A stretch of 64,000 bases of DNA from Hsuehochloa calcarea (GCA_036346395.1 CM070611.1:27600473-27664472), one strand, 5' to 3'. Positions 20,601-31,020 are shown, numbered from the stretch's first letter. Numbers and translations: made by a program. Notes: a model not told the origin generated them from the sequence alone.

Positions 20601-23600
20601 TCCTGGAATTTTGAGACATTACTCATTAGAACCATATCTGTTTGTCAATCAGTATTAAGTGGAATTGTTGCCTGAAATCTTGAAATTGTTGCCATTTATG
20701 GGTGCCTATTTACAATGAAAACCAATAGCCATTTAGTATTGGCCTACGTATCGACGAGTGAGTCGATCTTACAAAATGAATATGAAGTTGGGGAGCGAAT
20801 GATCACAAGGAAAAGACAGGGCGTTTATACAGGTTTGGCCCCTCTCCTTGAGAGTAATAACCCTACTCCTGTCTTGTCACTATGAGGACAACATGATTAC
20901 AATGGGGTTCCCGTTCACCGGTCAGAGACCAATGAACCAGGAAGTGTAGCCTAATTGCTATGAGATTACAATTAGGGAGGACATGAGAATGTCTAATGCT
21001 AATGCTTGATCGAAAATCTGATGTCGTTGTTCATGTCCGAACAGTCCTTATAAAGCGTGGAAGGGGTGGTAGTTGCTGCTGTTGAGGATGCGCCTTGTTG
21101 GTTCCTAGAGCGCTAGGTGTTGTCAGCCACTTATCCTTCTGGCGCTGTTCAGGGATGATCCTTGGATGGTTTTTGTCAAAGACATGAGGGCGCTCGGGCG
21201 GTTTTTGTCAGCAGGATGGCTCACAGTGAACTTATGAGCCCCTCGGTAGGTATATCCCATGAATATTCTACAGGACACATGTCTGATCTGTAATCATGGT
21301 CAGCTTAGGTTCATGGAGCTGGTTGCTATGTTCCCGGGTGTCCAATCGGTTAAGGAAAGACCTGTTCGGCCTTTGTGGGCCTTAAGTATTAACATAATTG
21401 AATAAATAGATATTAAATAGCAAACTGGATAAATAATCCTCGTCACTATGCATGTTTAGCTATGCTTCATAGGTCACACTAATTTTTGCATATCAAGTTT
21501 CTTGCTATCTTTGTCAACTGTGGTGTCTCCACGTGTTTAACTAAATTCCTTTTTATTATTTCCTTTGACATAAAAAATATTTAAATGATTATACATACCT
21601 CAGATATATTCAGGAGAACTATTCCAAAATTCGTGATGTTGAGAAGGAGCTAGAGAGTCTGAATTTAGAAATGAAACTGACAGCTGGACCAAAGAAAGCA
21701 GGTAGCTAACAGTTTATTCAAGAGCACTTATGGTTGGAACTTCTGTACATAGAATACTTCCACTTGGTTGACTTGTTTCTGCTTTGGTTTTTTTTTGTTT
21801 TTCTGATTCTAGCACTTGAGCATTTAAGGAAAAAGGTTGAAATGTCAACAGAGAGAATACGTTTGGCTAAGGTGAAAGAGGAACAAGCAAAGAAGGTTGG
21901 ATATGTTCACGTTCGACTTTGATACAATTACTTACTGTTATATGATGGCTCCCGGTCTTCATTGTTTATGTTTTTCGTTTAGTAGCTGCCCATCTGAGGG
22001 ATGAAATGGAAGCATGCAACTCTTTTTGCAAGGAGACATGCAAACTTCTTACTGCTACAGTACCACAATCGCCTATTGGGCAATCCCTAATATTGTTGCC
22101 TGCAGCTTTCAGCAAATGTCATATGTCAAAATTAAGTTCACATGGAGGATTTTCAAAATTACTATGAATTTGGAGATAAAGTGTGTTCTTGTATTTTTGG
22201 TTTTCGTGTTTTTAGATACATGAATACTTAAAAACAACGTAAACTTAGGGCATGTTTGGTAGGGCTTCGCTACTTATTTTTCAGCTCTCATCTCATGATT
22301 CTCAGAGGATCCACTCTGAGAATCTGGAGTTGGCTGACGGAAGTGTTTGGTAGGAGGCTGGCTCCCAAAACTCTGAAAGTGGTAATTTGAGGTAAAAAGA
22401 CTATGCTACCCCTGTTTTTAACACCTAAGCTGTTTGTATCGCACTCCTTCCTTTCTATTTGTACACAAATTTCAGAAATTTCTTTACAAATTTCCTAGGA
22501 TTGATTCAATTTGAATGTGATACCCTATTCAGATACATCAGTTCATGGCAAAAGCATTATTCTTTCAGATACAAATACCCATATATCACAAGACTACAAA
22601 CAAAGTACTAGCATTCATCCCAAAAGGACCATCAGTGTCTGAATTATCCAAATTCCACTGAAGCTGATATCCGTGGTATATCCGTATACCATCTAACAAA
22701 AGGTTAAAAAAGGAGAGAAAAATGTAGAGAAAGTGTATGCATTTGAGTACACGCACAGTATAGATAATAGAGATTCGTGTGAATGTCAGTTCAAAACTGA
22801 GACAACTGAGTCACAATATCTTGATACAAAATACAAACAATAGATAATAGATTCAGGAAATATCTGCCTAAAACTGAGACAACTGAGATCTATCCTTGTG
22901 CTTGTTAGCTACCATACAAGAATCACTGAAATTTGCATTTGCATTCAATAAATCTGACACTGAAATTTGCATCCAACAGTCACTGAAACTTGCATTTGCA
23001 TTCAACAATCTGACACTATTCATTTGCATTTGTTTCAATAATTTTTCGATTCATCAATGCACCCATACAGCAATTTCTGCATACAACAATTCTTCAAATG
23101 AATTAGGCTCATCCATTTGCTGGCACAACTACATGCACTTGAGAGTGGTTCATACAACATTTCAAGTTCACAGAAACAAGTTACAGGTAGCCAAAAACAT
23201 TCAGTCATCTTTAGCTTCAACCTTGGCTAGGAGCTTCAACCTTTTGACAGCCAGCTTTAGCACATGCACATTTTTTTGCTCTTTGAAGTCAGAGAATCCC
23301 AATCCTGAAAAATTTCCATTTCATGGCCTCTCTGCTTTAGCGGCGACATCACAAGCAATGTCTTCCACCCACATGCAAGGTTTGCAACTTTGAATTCTGA
23401 ACACACCCATAGTGGAAATTTTAGATGGGGATTGAGATTGCAAGCTATATACCCAGTAAACTGCCACTAGGAGAATCTGTGAACACCCAACCCTTAACTA
23501 GCAAGGAACAACCTGGCAACCTCAAATCTAACCCACAAATAAAATTGGAAATACTATTAGCATCCAGTACAAACCAAGAACCAGCTCCACAACATCTATA

Positions 23601-25964
23601 ATCTCACATTCTCACATTCAGTAAATTATACCATTGGAAGAAACTCACCAAAATACAACATTTATTTAGCATGTAAGAACCTCAATTCATCGCAACTCAT
23701 CAAAATAAACAAAAACTAACAGGAAGATTCGAGATAATGACGGACCTGATCGTACTGCTTTAGGTTGATCTCCTCGTCGGTCTTGTTCTTGAGCTTGGCG
23801 CAGTACTGGTAGAAGCTCTGGAATTGGTACACAAATTCGTCGACCATGTCCCAAAGCCACTGGTTGTGCAACTGCATGTTGACGATGCCCTGGAGGATGC
23901 CGCCAAAGAGGGAGCAGTAGTTGTCCCATGACTCGACGCGGTGCCTAGGGGTGAGGCCTCCTAGGAGGTGCGCGTGGGCGTGGGCGTGGGCGTGGCGGAA
24001 CCAGAGCTCACGGTAGAGGGGGAAGACGTGGTCTCCGTCGCAGTGGGACACGACGGCCTCGTCGGGTGGCCAGGGGGTGTCGCGGAAGAGGCAGTCGGAG
24101 AGGCGGTGGAAGCCGCCGTCGTACATCTGGTGGGTCTCGTACACGTTGCGGTCTTGGATGTTGCGGTAGAGGTGGGAGACGAATGTCTTGATGGAGTCGA
24201 TGATGTAGCCAGGGTCGTACGTTGTGACGCTGGAGGAGGGGGAAAACCCATCGATGTGGAGCTCGGCGGCAGCGGAGGCTGGTGAGGAGGGGAAGAGCTC
24301 GACGACGGCGCCGCTGAGGATGGAGGACCTACGAGCGGAGAAGAGGGGCTTCTAGCTGTCAGCGTGGGCGCCGAGGAAGCCATCCCAGCGGTGATGGAGG
24401 GAAGGGCAGTGGTGGCATCATCCTCCACCTCGCCGTCCTCCATATCCGACGGCTAGGGCTCTGGGCTGGCGGCGAGGCACTTCAGGAGGGGCTCCGTGGC
24501 AAAGCGAGGGGGCGCACGTGCCGAGGGAGGGGCTCTAGGCGGGGATTGGGTCAGCGGCGAGGAGTTCTGGAGGGGGGGGGGGGCACTCCGGGCAGGGCTC
24601 CTGGCGAATCAAGACAGGAGTGAGGAATGGAGGGAGATGAGTGGGGAATGGAAGGGCGACGGGAGGGGCCACGGGATGTGAAAAAAAGGTTTTTATACGT
24701 AGTGGCAAAAGATGGGTAAATAACCCTCAACTTGAGGGGTATTTTGGTAACCGAGAGGCTAATTCTTGTGGGGAGTTGGTCCAAGGTCGCTCCCAATTTT
24801 CTATTGTCATACAACTCCAATTTTGGGCTGCTCCTGATTCTAAAAAAGGAGCCGGTGCATTTAGCTCGACTCCTGCTGCTCTGGTTGAGAATCAGATAGC
24901 AGGTGCTCTACCAAACAAGACCTTAAAATTTGTGATGATGATTTTCCTCTTTCGGATATTAAGTTATGGAAACCAGTTTATGTTTTTCTCTGATGTAGAT
25001 GAACTTGTTTAGGGTCCAATGTGCAGCCACACCCTCCCCGTTCTTTTCTCAATTTTCTTGATTAAAATTCTTGTGTTTACTTTTTTTTTTCTGTTTGTAT
25101 TTAACATTACTAAACTGTTTTTTTTCTATTGTTCATCTCTTAAGTTTTTTTCGGTGGTATTTTAGGCCTGGGAAGCTGCTGCACAAGTTGTTAAAGAGGA
25201 AGAGGATGCTAAGCAGAAGCTATGTGATGATCTGAACGGGCTGGTATGTGTTTTTCTTTTGGAGTTCTTATTCATATACCTTGTAAATTTTTTCTTATTA
25301 CATCGTCAAATTCTGCTGAGATCTTGCTTATTTGATTTAATTAGGTCCACGAGAGTGCTGCTTCTCAGTATTCGAGATTAGAGGAGCTAAAGAAGCGTTT
25401 AGAATCTCTAAATCCGAGCAGGGCGTCTGTTTATGTTTCTGTAAGTACAGACTCCTGTGGTCATCAACCTGATCTCCACTTAAGAAATCCTTGCAAAGCA
25501 TGTTATTTTCTGATTGCCAGTGGTTCTTTTCTGTTGTTGCTTACATGGATATTTCGGTCCCAGTTGTGTTCTTCGCTGTATGCCATGCGTCACTGCTTAT
25601 CTCATTGTTTATAATTATCAGGGTCTTAATACTACACAGCATGCTACAACAAATTCTGTCGTGCGTCACTCCTTATCTCATTGTTTACAATTGCCAGGGT
25701 CTTAATACTACACAGAATGCTACCACAAATTCAGCACCTGAGCAGTCAACCGCACAAAATCCTGCCAATGCAGCTGGCCCTGTGAATAATGCCGTCGACC
25801 CTGTCTCCAGCGTACAACAGCAAAGACCCGGCGAGGCGGAAAAGAAGAGAAGACCATCAAACTCCGGAAGAGGGAGAGGTGGTGTGATGATCCTCCCCAA
25901 GGGAAGAGGGAGTTCTGGGTCAGGATGGACTGGTGCTGGGTTTGATGTGGCTGGCGGCACATGA
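17625..25964 (+). CDS. Conserved plant coiled-coil protein, 254 aa, seven exons
   Basis: Exons read from GT-AG boundaries and phase: 17625-17735, 17851-17882, 21604-21701, 21813-21895, 25166-25243, 25345-25440, 25698-25964 (stop TGA). They join without frame conflict into 254 residues. Residues 1-37 are Pro/Gln-rich (PQPQPQPPPPPA). Residues about 38-166 are a charged, helical, coiled-coil segment (IEEEQLQLKKYIQENY, VEKELESLNLEMK, LEELKKRLESLN). The last 88 residues are Asn/Ala-rich and end in a basic Arg-Gly patch (GRGRGG) and a Gly-rich tail. No catalytic motif, signal peptide or membrane segment is visible. I do not recognise a named family; a scaffold or RNA-associated role is only a guess. 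Introns 2 (3.7 kb) and 4 (3.3 kb) are swollen by transposons, but every exon is clean. Confidence 0.8.
18614..20210 (+). mobile_element. Internally deleted hAT-like element in intron 2
   Basis: The ends form an imperfect inverted repeat: left TGCTATGATACCCGATAC, right (reverse complement) TGCTATATTACCCCGATAC, with further GATAC/CGTATC words just inside both ends. Only GAGG is repeated directly outside, so a normal 8-bp hAT duplication is not evident. Inside is a gene-like unit: a GC-rich leader, a donor at about 19116 (CAG then GTGAGT), an acceptor just before 19240, and a BED zinc-finger frame. The hAT assignment rests on that domain. The catalytic core is missing, so it is a non-autonomous derivative. 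Confidence 0.65.
19240..19782 (+). CDS. BED zinc-finger protein, N-terminal remnant of a hAT transposase
   Basis: 180 codons from an ATG one base after a 3' splice site. Residues about 40-90 have the BED pattern: aromatic FPLWRHV, then CRFCGHVIPRSYS, then KTHLL. This is the DNA-binding domain common to hAT transposases. A low-complexity segment and a basic KKKK patch follow. Near codon 170 the sequence jumps from ADAHIARMF (normally followed by the catalytic core) to what looks like the transposase C-terminal acidic tail. That tail is read in a different frame (EPEFEVLICEEEG, ending at TAG 19825-19827). So the core was deleted and the frame shifted. The product, if made, could bind DNA but not transpose. 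Confidence 0.6.
   Translation: MASGNSHIPVSQETGSSVNFSAFGDSASDGQQVDPRFPLWRHVKNLERTGGHEGGNARSECRFCGHVIPRSYSIVKTHLLKIANKGVKICTKLTMPILEELHKEVAAAEAASTLGTPKSVPLPMELSFSPTSAGLPPSGAMTSKKKKSGIVESFHLELRQLADAHIARMFSHLMSLNLRC
20740..21460. repeat. LTR-like repeat in intron 2 (possible solo LTR)
   Basis: Contains the phrase TATACAGGTTTGGCCCCTCT followed by GTAATAACCCTACTCCTG, which I associate with LTRs of grass gypsy elements. The rest is non-coding and unlike its surroundings. I could not fix the ends or a target duplication, so the boundaries are approximate. Confidence 0.35.
21896..22247 (+). other. Start of intron 4, with a possible unused exon
   Basis: After a pyrimidine-rich tract and AG at 21981-21982 there is a 60-codon open stretch (21985-22166, AAHLRDEMEACNSFCKE...) that looks protein-like. 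It cannot be joined to exon 4 in phase as written. No other feature seen before the PIF-like element begins at 22248. Confidence 0.35.
22248..24922. mobile_element. PIF/Harbinger-like element carrying part of eIF3l, in intron 4
   Basis: Termini GGGCATGTTTGGTAGGGC (left) and GGTCTTGTTTGGTAGAGC (right, reverse complement) form an imperfect inverted repeat. The element is flanked by TTA on both sides (22245-22247 and 24923-24925). A TTA/TAA duplication is the PIF/Harbinger signature. No transposase is visible in the 2675 bp; instead it holds a fragment of eIF3 subunit L near the right end. It is a non-autonomous, gene-carrying element of the kind called Pack-type. Its right end has a relative at 16390-16604. 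Confidence 0.78.
23746..24330 (-). pseudogene. Captured first exon of eIF3 subunit L
   Basis: Minus-strand translation gives the N-terminal part of eIF3l, a core subunit of the translation initiation factor 3 complex: TYDPGYIIDSIKTFVSHL, then NVYETHQMYDGGFHRLSD, RDTPWPPDEAV, and the hallmark NQWLWDMVDEFVYQFQSF. It ends at LKQYDQ followed by a GT donor at 23745-23744, so an exon with its own splice site was taken from genomic DNA, not from mRNA. A HAHAHAHAH run at about 23970-24000 is a local repeat expansion. The rest of eIF3l (PCI region) is absent. Upstream to 24443 another frame is open (MEDGEVEDD...). Not a functional eIF3l gene. Confidence 0.82.
24923..25165 (+). other. End of intron 4 of the coiled-coil gene
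   Basis: Short T-rich intron sequence between the PIF-like element and exon 5, with the acceptor TTTTAG at 25160-25165. Nothing else seen. Confidence 0.6.
25588..25739 (+). repeat. 76-bp tandem duplication containing the exon-7 splice acceptor
   Basis: Two adjacent units share GTCACTNCTTATCTCATTG and then CAGGGTCTTAATACTACAC. Each holds a pyrimidine-rich tract and an AG acceptor, at 25620-25621 and 25696-25697. The second acceptor keeps the frame. The first adds 76 bases and reaches a stop codon soon after. Confidence 0.85.
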
Positions 25965-26136
25965 TGCTAGGATTTGTAGTTATGCTTGGAAGTATTGGCA
26001 TGATGCGCTCCTTGGTATACAACAGTTATATCGGAATTGATACGGTGATGATGTCCGATACATTGGACGCCACGTTCACTCTACTCTACTGTACACGCTT
26101 TAGTATCCCTTTGCTGTTTGTTTTTCATTTGTACCA

Positions 26137-26142
26137 AATAAA
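26137..26142 (+). terminator. Candidate poly(A) signal of the coiled-coil gene
   Basis: AATAAA 173 bases after the stop codon, a normal 3'-UTR distance for a plant gene. Confidence 0.55.
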
Positions 26143-26147
26143 GTTGC

Positions 26148-26166
26148 CTCTCTCTCTCTCTCTCTC
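26148..26166. repeat. (TC)n microsatellite
   Basis: Nine TC units just after the candidate poly(A) signal. Confidence 0.9.
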
Positions 26167-26640
26167 CAAGTTTTATCGCAAGTTTTATCTAGTCTCCTGT
26201 TTCAGCGCAGTGCCACATCATCCACCACTTGCCAACCACGCCATCATTAATCACAAAGTAGACGAGGGAGGAGAGATCAGACATAAACTAGTCCAAAACT
26301 CAAAGTTATCGACCGTCCCCAGCTTGCCACCGCCATCATGGCAGGTGCCCTCTTCCCCGTCTCTCTCGAGCCCGCGGCCTCCGGTTCGGCAAGTTTCGCT
26401 AAGATCCCTCGTCAAATGTCGATCGCGGCGGCCTTCAGGTCAGGCTCTAAGATCCCTCCAAACGTCGATTGTGGCGGCCTCGAGGGTCAGCTCTGTGGCA
26501 GGGCGAGTGAGGGCAGGAAGGGTGGCGCCATCCGGGCAACGTTATTCTTGCCGAAGCCGTCGGCGGCAAAGGATGCGTGGGGTTCCCTCGATTCACTCAT
26601 CGGCTAATGTTATCTTTGAGAGCACCTAGTTTTCACCTAA
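26167..26640. other. Intergenic stretch with a short GC-rich duplicated word
   Basis: An 89-codon open frame exists at 26338-26607 but has no recognisable domain. AAGATCCCTC followed by a CGTCGAT/TGTCGAT-GCGGC word occurs twice, 48 bases apart (26401 and 26449). I see no gene here. Confidence 0.4.
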
Positions 26641-27340
26641 GTACGTTTTGTTGTATGTATTTGTTAAATTTATTGTAACAGTTGGCTCGAAATATTGCAT
26701 AGAGTGTTTTTTATTGTTGCGATATTTTTGCATCAAATGTTGTGCCAAGAGGTATTTTTTGTTGTTGCAATGGTGCTTTTAATTTGTTGCACAAGAGTTT
26801 TTTTTTTTTGTTATAGTTCCTTCACCATTTGATTGTTGCAACATTTTTTCAGAAATATTACAACAATTATTTTCGGATGTTTCCACTATTATTTTTAAAT
26901 GTTGCAATGTTGTAACATCGAAATTTGTTTATTTGGGATATTTGAACTAGTTTTTAAAAGCGTAGCTAGGTATTTGTGCATTTTGTTGCACACATTGTCT
27001 ACGGATATTGCATATGACATTTTAGTTTATTGGGAACATGTCCTTTGTGGATTATTTTATTGCAAATGTTTTCAGAAATTGTTGCATATGTATTTTCAAA
27101 TTGTTGCAATAGTTATAACATTACAGGTTCATTTTATTTCGAACTTTTGTGTTAGTTGTTCGAGTACATCTTCTATAGGAACGACATTTGTAGTTTTCAG
27201 TGTATTTGTGAAGTGACCCGAGCCTTTTCCAATATTTTTTTTAGACCGAAACTGATTTTTTGTTGCATATGTTAAAATAGTTTCTTGTATATGTTGTATT
27301 AGAATGTTGCGTTGGAGCGAACGATGGGAAGTCTTCATCG
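26641..27340. repeat. Region dense in TTGTTGCA words
   Basis: GTTGCA or a one-base variant occurs well over ten times in 700 bp, at irregular spacing of roughly 30-70 bases, in T-rich sequence with no open frame. Dense irregular short motifs like this are usual in subterminal regions of large DNA transposons (CACTA or Mutator type), but I found no matching termini. Confidence 0.5.
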
Positions 27341-27594
27341 TATCTTCGAGCACTAGTCGCTTCCTAATTATATTGCTCAGATGGAACAGGAGAGCGGAGA
27401 ATGTAATGGACTACTCATTATTTGTTTATCAATGTAATAGGCTATGCGGCCTGTAATTCATAGATGTAACATCTCTAATGTAACTGCCAATACAGTCAAA
27501 AGATTTTTTTTAATTAATCGAATAACTGTTCCAAGAATAATTTTGAGCTAACACTAGAAAATAAATGAGATTAGGGTTTATTTTTGTTGTAAAG
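27341..27594. other. Intergenic, nothing recognised
   Basis: AT-rich, no open frame. TGTAATAGGC/TGTAATTCAT words resemble terminal parts of retroelements but give no boundaries. Confidence 0.4.
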
Positions 27595-27834
27595 CCCATC
27601 TACGTGGACACTTAAACAATGCACCTTATTAGTTAAGGCCTATGAAGCATGATCGTCTGGTTTAATTTTATATTGTTTATTGATTTACGAGGGAGATCTC
27701 CAATACCTATATAAAAGGACAAAGGGCTTTCATTGTACATATATCTATCCATCTATTAATAAAAAGAGAAAAACTGTCCAGACTACTCTTGTCTTCCTAC
27801 TTACTTTTTGTGTGCTTAACCATCGACGTCAACA
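27595..27834 (+). repeat. Possible solo LTR, about 240 bp
   Basis: Begins TGTTGTAAAGCCC and ends GACGTCAACA, a TGTTG/CAACA terminal pair. It contains a TATA box (TATATAAAA, 27708-27716) followed within 60 bases by an AATAAAAAG poly(A)-like word, the promoter-then-poly(A) order of an LTR. No target duplication or primer binding site is convincing. Confidence 0.35.
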
Positions 27835-27924
27835 AATCTAACATATCACCGTGAGAACGCTCGTGTAGGCCACCTGGTATGTCTGCTAATTGATCACGTT
27901 CAATTTAGTAGATTAGATTGGCTT

Positions 27925-28680
27925 GGTTTTCGCCTCCCAATCTCTGCCCCGCTAGCCCGTGCCAACGGCGCCGCCTCGCTTCCCGTGCTTGTCACCGCCC
28001 TGGCCGCACGGACCTCGCCCTCCCCGACCTCGGTGCCCGCGCCAACGTTGTCACCAGGACCATGTCTCCTGCACCAACAACACCGCTGCCAAGGCCGTCG
28101 GCCTCGTCAACCTGCGCCAACGCCGCCGCTTGATGTTGCCATAGGGAGCCGTCGCCCGCGCCACCGGCGTTGCCGACCATCTCCGGGCCTCGATCCACCC
28201 GTGTCAATGGTGCCGCCGCCGAGGTCCTCTCTCCTGCGACGATTGAGCCTGCGCCCTTGGCGCCACCTCGCTGTCGCATCCGGGACCTCTACTCAGTCCC
28301 GAGCCAATTACATTTACACCGCCCTGAACCGCGTCGACCAAGCCCGCGCCAACGGCGCCGTCTCGTCGTCGCAACCGGCCACACAGGCCATTCACGTCGC
28401 GCCGCAAACGGGGGCATCGGTTGCGCTCGCCTGCGCCGCAAAAGGGAGACAAGCCCCGATTGCTGTTGACGCGCGCTCACTCGCGTCGCAGACGGGAGCT
28501 CGGCCTTGCCTCGCAGTTCACGCTGCACGCGCGGCCGCGCTGCAGACGTGAGTTCCGGCCACCGCCGCCATCGCGCCGCACCGACTCAACCGGAGTGCCA
28601 CTGGACCCGTGCCGCCTTAGCCCCCATCGAGCAGTTACACCCTAGAATCGTCGTGCCTTTGTGCACTTATCCGGTATGCC
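27925..28680 (+). other. GC-rich stretch with open frames in several phases, no recognised product
   Basis: Frames of 60-188 codons overlap on both strands simply because stop codons are rare in this composition. Phrases such as GCCAACGGCGCCG and GCGCCAACG recur at irregular intervals, giving Ala/Pro/Arg-rich translations without a domain. It may be exon sequence captured by a transposon, or a decayed repeat. I do not call a gene. Confidence 0.4.
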
Positions 28681-28688
28681 CCTTTTAA

Positions 28689-28807
28689 GAGTTTGTTTGG
28701 ATACACTATGATCCGACTCAATCTCTTTGGATTAATTCGGAATTTGAACTAAAACCCCTTCTAATTCGAATGAATTGATTTTAATCCCTCCCTATCCAAA
28801 TAAACCC
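28689..28807. mobile_element. Tourist-like MITE (PIF/Harbinger), 119 bp
   Basis: Terminal inverted repeats GAGTTTGTTTGGAT and GGGTTTATTTGGAT (reverse complement of the right end) flanked by TAA on both sides (28686-28688, 28808-28810). Size, TIR sequence and TAA duplication fit a Tourist MITE. Confidence 0.8.
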
Positions 28808-29186
28808 TAAACGGGCTGAAAGTGGTCCCCCTAAGCCCACACAGGTTGAATTTGGTCCAAATGGGCCAATAGAAGGACACAGGGTGTATTGGGCTTGCCG
28901 GTTGAACAATTGCAAAAAGACCCTTGAGGTTTCGCAAAATTATAGAGGATTCACTCTTAGAAATCTTGCAAATTAAACCCTCGAAAGTTCTAGTTATATT
29001 ATTTAGTCTTTATTTAATTACCATATTTTTTTTGCTATAGAAATTGTTTCTATGGTTAGAAAATTAGAAGAAAATTATTGGAAATTTACAGACTCATATT
29101 TATTGTTTGTATTGTTTGAGTAAATTGTCTATATATGTTACGCTCACATGTTTTTGACTAATGTGGCCTATATCTGAGCTAACTAA

Positions 29187-29760
29187 TTGTGGTATGGGAC
29201 CATATCGATGAGTTCACGGAACCGTGTCATGACTACTTCAACTACCTTAACTGGAAGTTGGAAGTTAAGGGTCACCTCACATCTAGAGACATACACATCA
29301 TCCCTGAATAGAGATGGATATGCTTCTTATGCAAATAAGGCATGGGTTTTGTTCTATAACAGGAATCACATATGTGTTGAGTTGTGCTTGAATCTCATAT
29401 ACATTAAAGATCCTTGCGACTTATGGGATGCCTTGAAGGAATGGTTTGACACCTTCCAAAGGAGGCGTCTTTGCGACGAATCTTTTAACACTTGGATAAT
29501 GCTAGATATGCAGGCTTATAATTTTGTATATGTGTTTAGCCTAGACCTCATAAGCACAGTCAATGTTCTAAGGATGCTTGAAACAAACATAACTGAAGAA
29601 GATATGATTGAGCATGCTATCTCAACTCTTCTATCAGTGATGATTGTTGTTGTGATAGTTTTGAGTGAAAGAAAGATTGAGAAGTATGGCCTGCTGCTGA
29701 GTTCTCTCCTGGACATGGAAAGAACGGGTGGTCTACACCTAAGTGCGCTAGTGGGGAGGT
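29187..29760 (+). pseudogene. Decayed copia gag (UBN2-like) remnant
   Basis: A stretch resembles the gag of Retrofit-type copia elements: IKDPCDLWDALKEWFDTF, then LDMQAYNFVYVFS, LRMLETNITEEDMIEHAISTL. The family pattern is DPxxLWxxLKxRFD ... ITDEDMLEKTFSTFH. The homologous part is open, but the N terminus (WKLRVTSHLE and its neighbours) is shifted and no zinc knuckle or pol follows. No LTRs were found around it. Confidence 0.5.
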
Positions 29761-31017
29761 TCCTTCCTCAATATGATAGAAGAGCGCCGGGAATGTGGAG
29801 GTCTGGATCGAGGTGCGCACCGGAGACGAAGAATATGACGGCGCAATCATACTACGGAGTTCCCGGGACTACATCTTGCAAGGTAAGTGTATCAGTGATT
29901 TAAGGGGTGCATGGTCACGCGACTATCTCAGGCAAGAAAGCTCACCAGAGGAAATGGCGGTGTGAGGCTTGTTCACTGCCGTAGAGAACGACGCACTTGT
30001 TCTCAGCGATCTAGAGAGCTAGAAGCTCAAGGAATGCACGGAATGGAACGAGAGGCGAGTTGAAGAGATGGTGATGTGATTGGATGCTTAAGTAACACTG
30101 AGTAGAGCGTGAGAATGGCGTCGAGAAAATGTGGTCGCGGCGGGAATCTCGCAGGTACACTCTGGCGTCTCCATTAGCGTGGGGGAAAAGGCATGGGTGC
30201 GCTCTGGCATCTCCACGATGCAGGTGTAGGTGGCGGGAGTAGGTGAGCTTGAAAACAGTGGGCACGACGTCGCTATCCACGGGCGGAGCAGGCGAGTGCC
30301 GACCCATTGGCGCGCAGAGGCGAGTGCGAGATGGAAGAAGGGCTCCAATAGGTGGGGCCACAGCATCAGCGAGAGCGAGAGCAAGCGCTGTCATGAGCTG
30401 GAGGGAGCACGAGCGAAGTGGCCGAGCTGGATTTCAGCCCAAAGGTCTGGTGGAAAATTCAAAATTCAGAAAGGCTGATTGTTTTTTGAATTTTTAAATT
30501 TAGTAAACGAGCTCCAAAAATTATGACAAATATTGTGGAGCCTTCTAACTCAGTATGGTTCCTAGTGTAAATTTGTTAGGATTTTATCTATTATGTGTTT
30601 TTCTCGAAAATTTTTCAAGTTGTTGTTTTCGTATAAATGACGGGAAACATAGCCGAAGTGCCGGGAGACGAAACTGCCCTGCTACGAGAAGTGATCTCCT
30701 CCCGAAAATGTTTCAAGAGGCCTAATGGGCTTTCATAACTGATCTTGTCCAGCCCAGCCCAGTGAAGCATCTAAACTAGTTACCAAGGAGGTGAGATCGG
30801 GTTGGGCCGTGAATTTGACGCGTCGGGCCGATGACGCAGTTCTAGGCAGGATGATAGGTGGACTGACCCGCCAAAAAATGGATATCCAGGCCCTTGTAAG
30901 CGTAGCCAAGTGAGTGCCTAGTGAGATTGGGAAGGCTGAGCGCCATGTGACACAAAAGGAAACTGAAAAACGAATTAAAGAGGGAGACGACGATTATTAA
31001 ATGTTACACATCCATCG
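29761..31017. other. Intergenic, no gene recognised
   Basis: Overlapping open frames on both strands at 30011-30497 are compositional (GC-rich, no domain). A good donor-like word (AAGGTAAGTGT) lies at 29879-29889. The 3' flank of the subtilase gene occupies the last few dozen bases, with a weak minus-strand AATAAT word near 30995. Nothing else supported. Confidence 0.45.
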
Positions 31018-31020
31018 TGC

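Noticed and set aside
22896..23393. 165-codon frame inside the PIF-like element
   Set aside because: The translation is repetitive (LKFAFAFN-like, from a short duplicated word near 22925-23035), has no domain and does not resemble a PIF transposase or Myb-like protein.
23968..24285. 105-codon Val/Gly-rich frame on the plus strand
   Set aside because: Antisense shadow of the eIF3l exon.
23961..24443. 160-codon frame starting MEDGEVEDD on the minus strand
   Set aside because: Over most of its length it is out of frame with the conserved eIF3l sequence and is Ser/Pro/Thr-rich. Its first part may contain an alternative upstream start, but the conserved protein lies in the other frame.
24576..24588. 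Poly-G run as a regulatory G-quadruplex
   Set aside because: A single homopolymer run in a GC-rich flank; homopolymers are also error-prone in sequencing. No further support.
27985..28551. 188-codon open frame in GC-rich DNA
   Set aside because: Similar-sized frames exist in several phases on both strands, and the translation is low-complexity Ala/Pro/Arg. No domain, splice pattern or start context supports a gene.
30011..30497. Overlapping 80-127 codon frames on both strands
   Set aside because: GC-rich shadows, no domain, no neighbouring exons.
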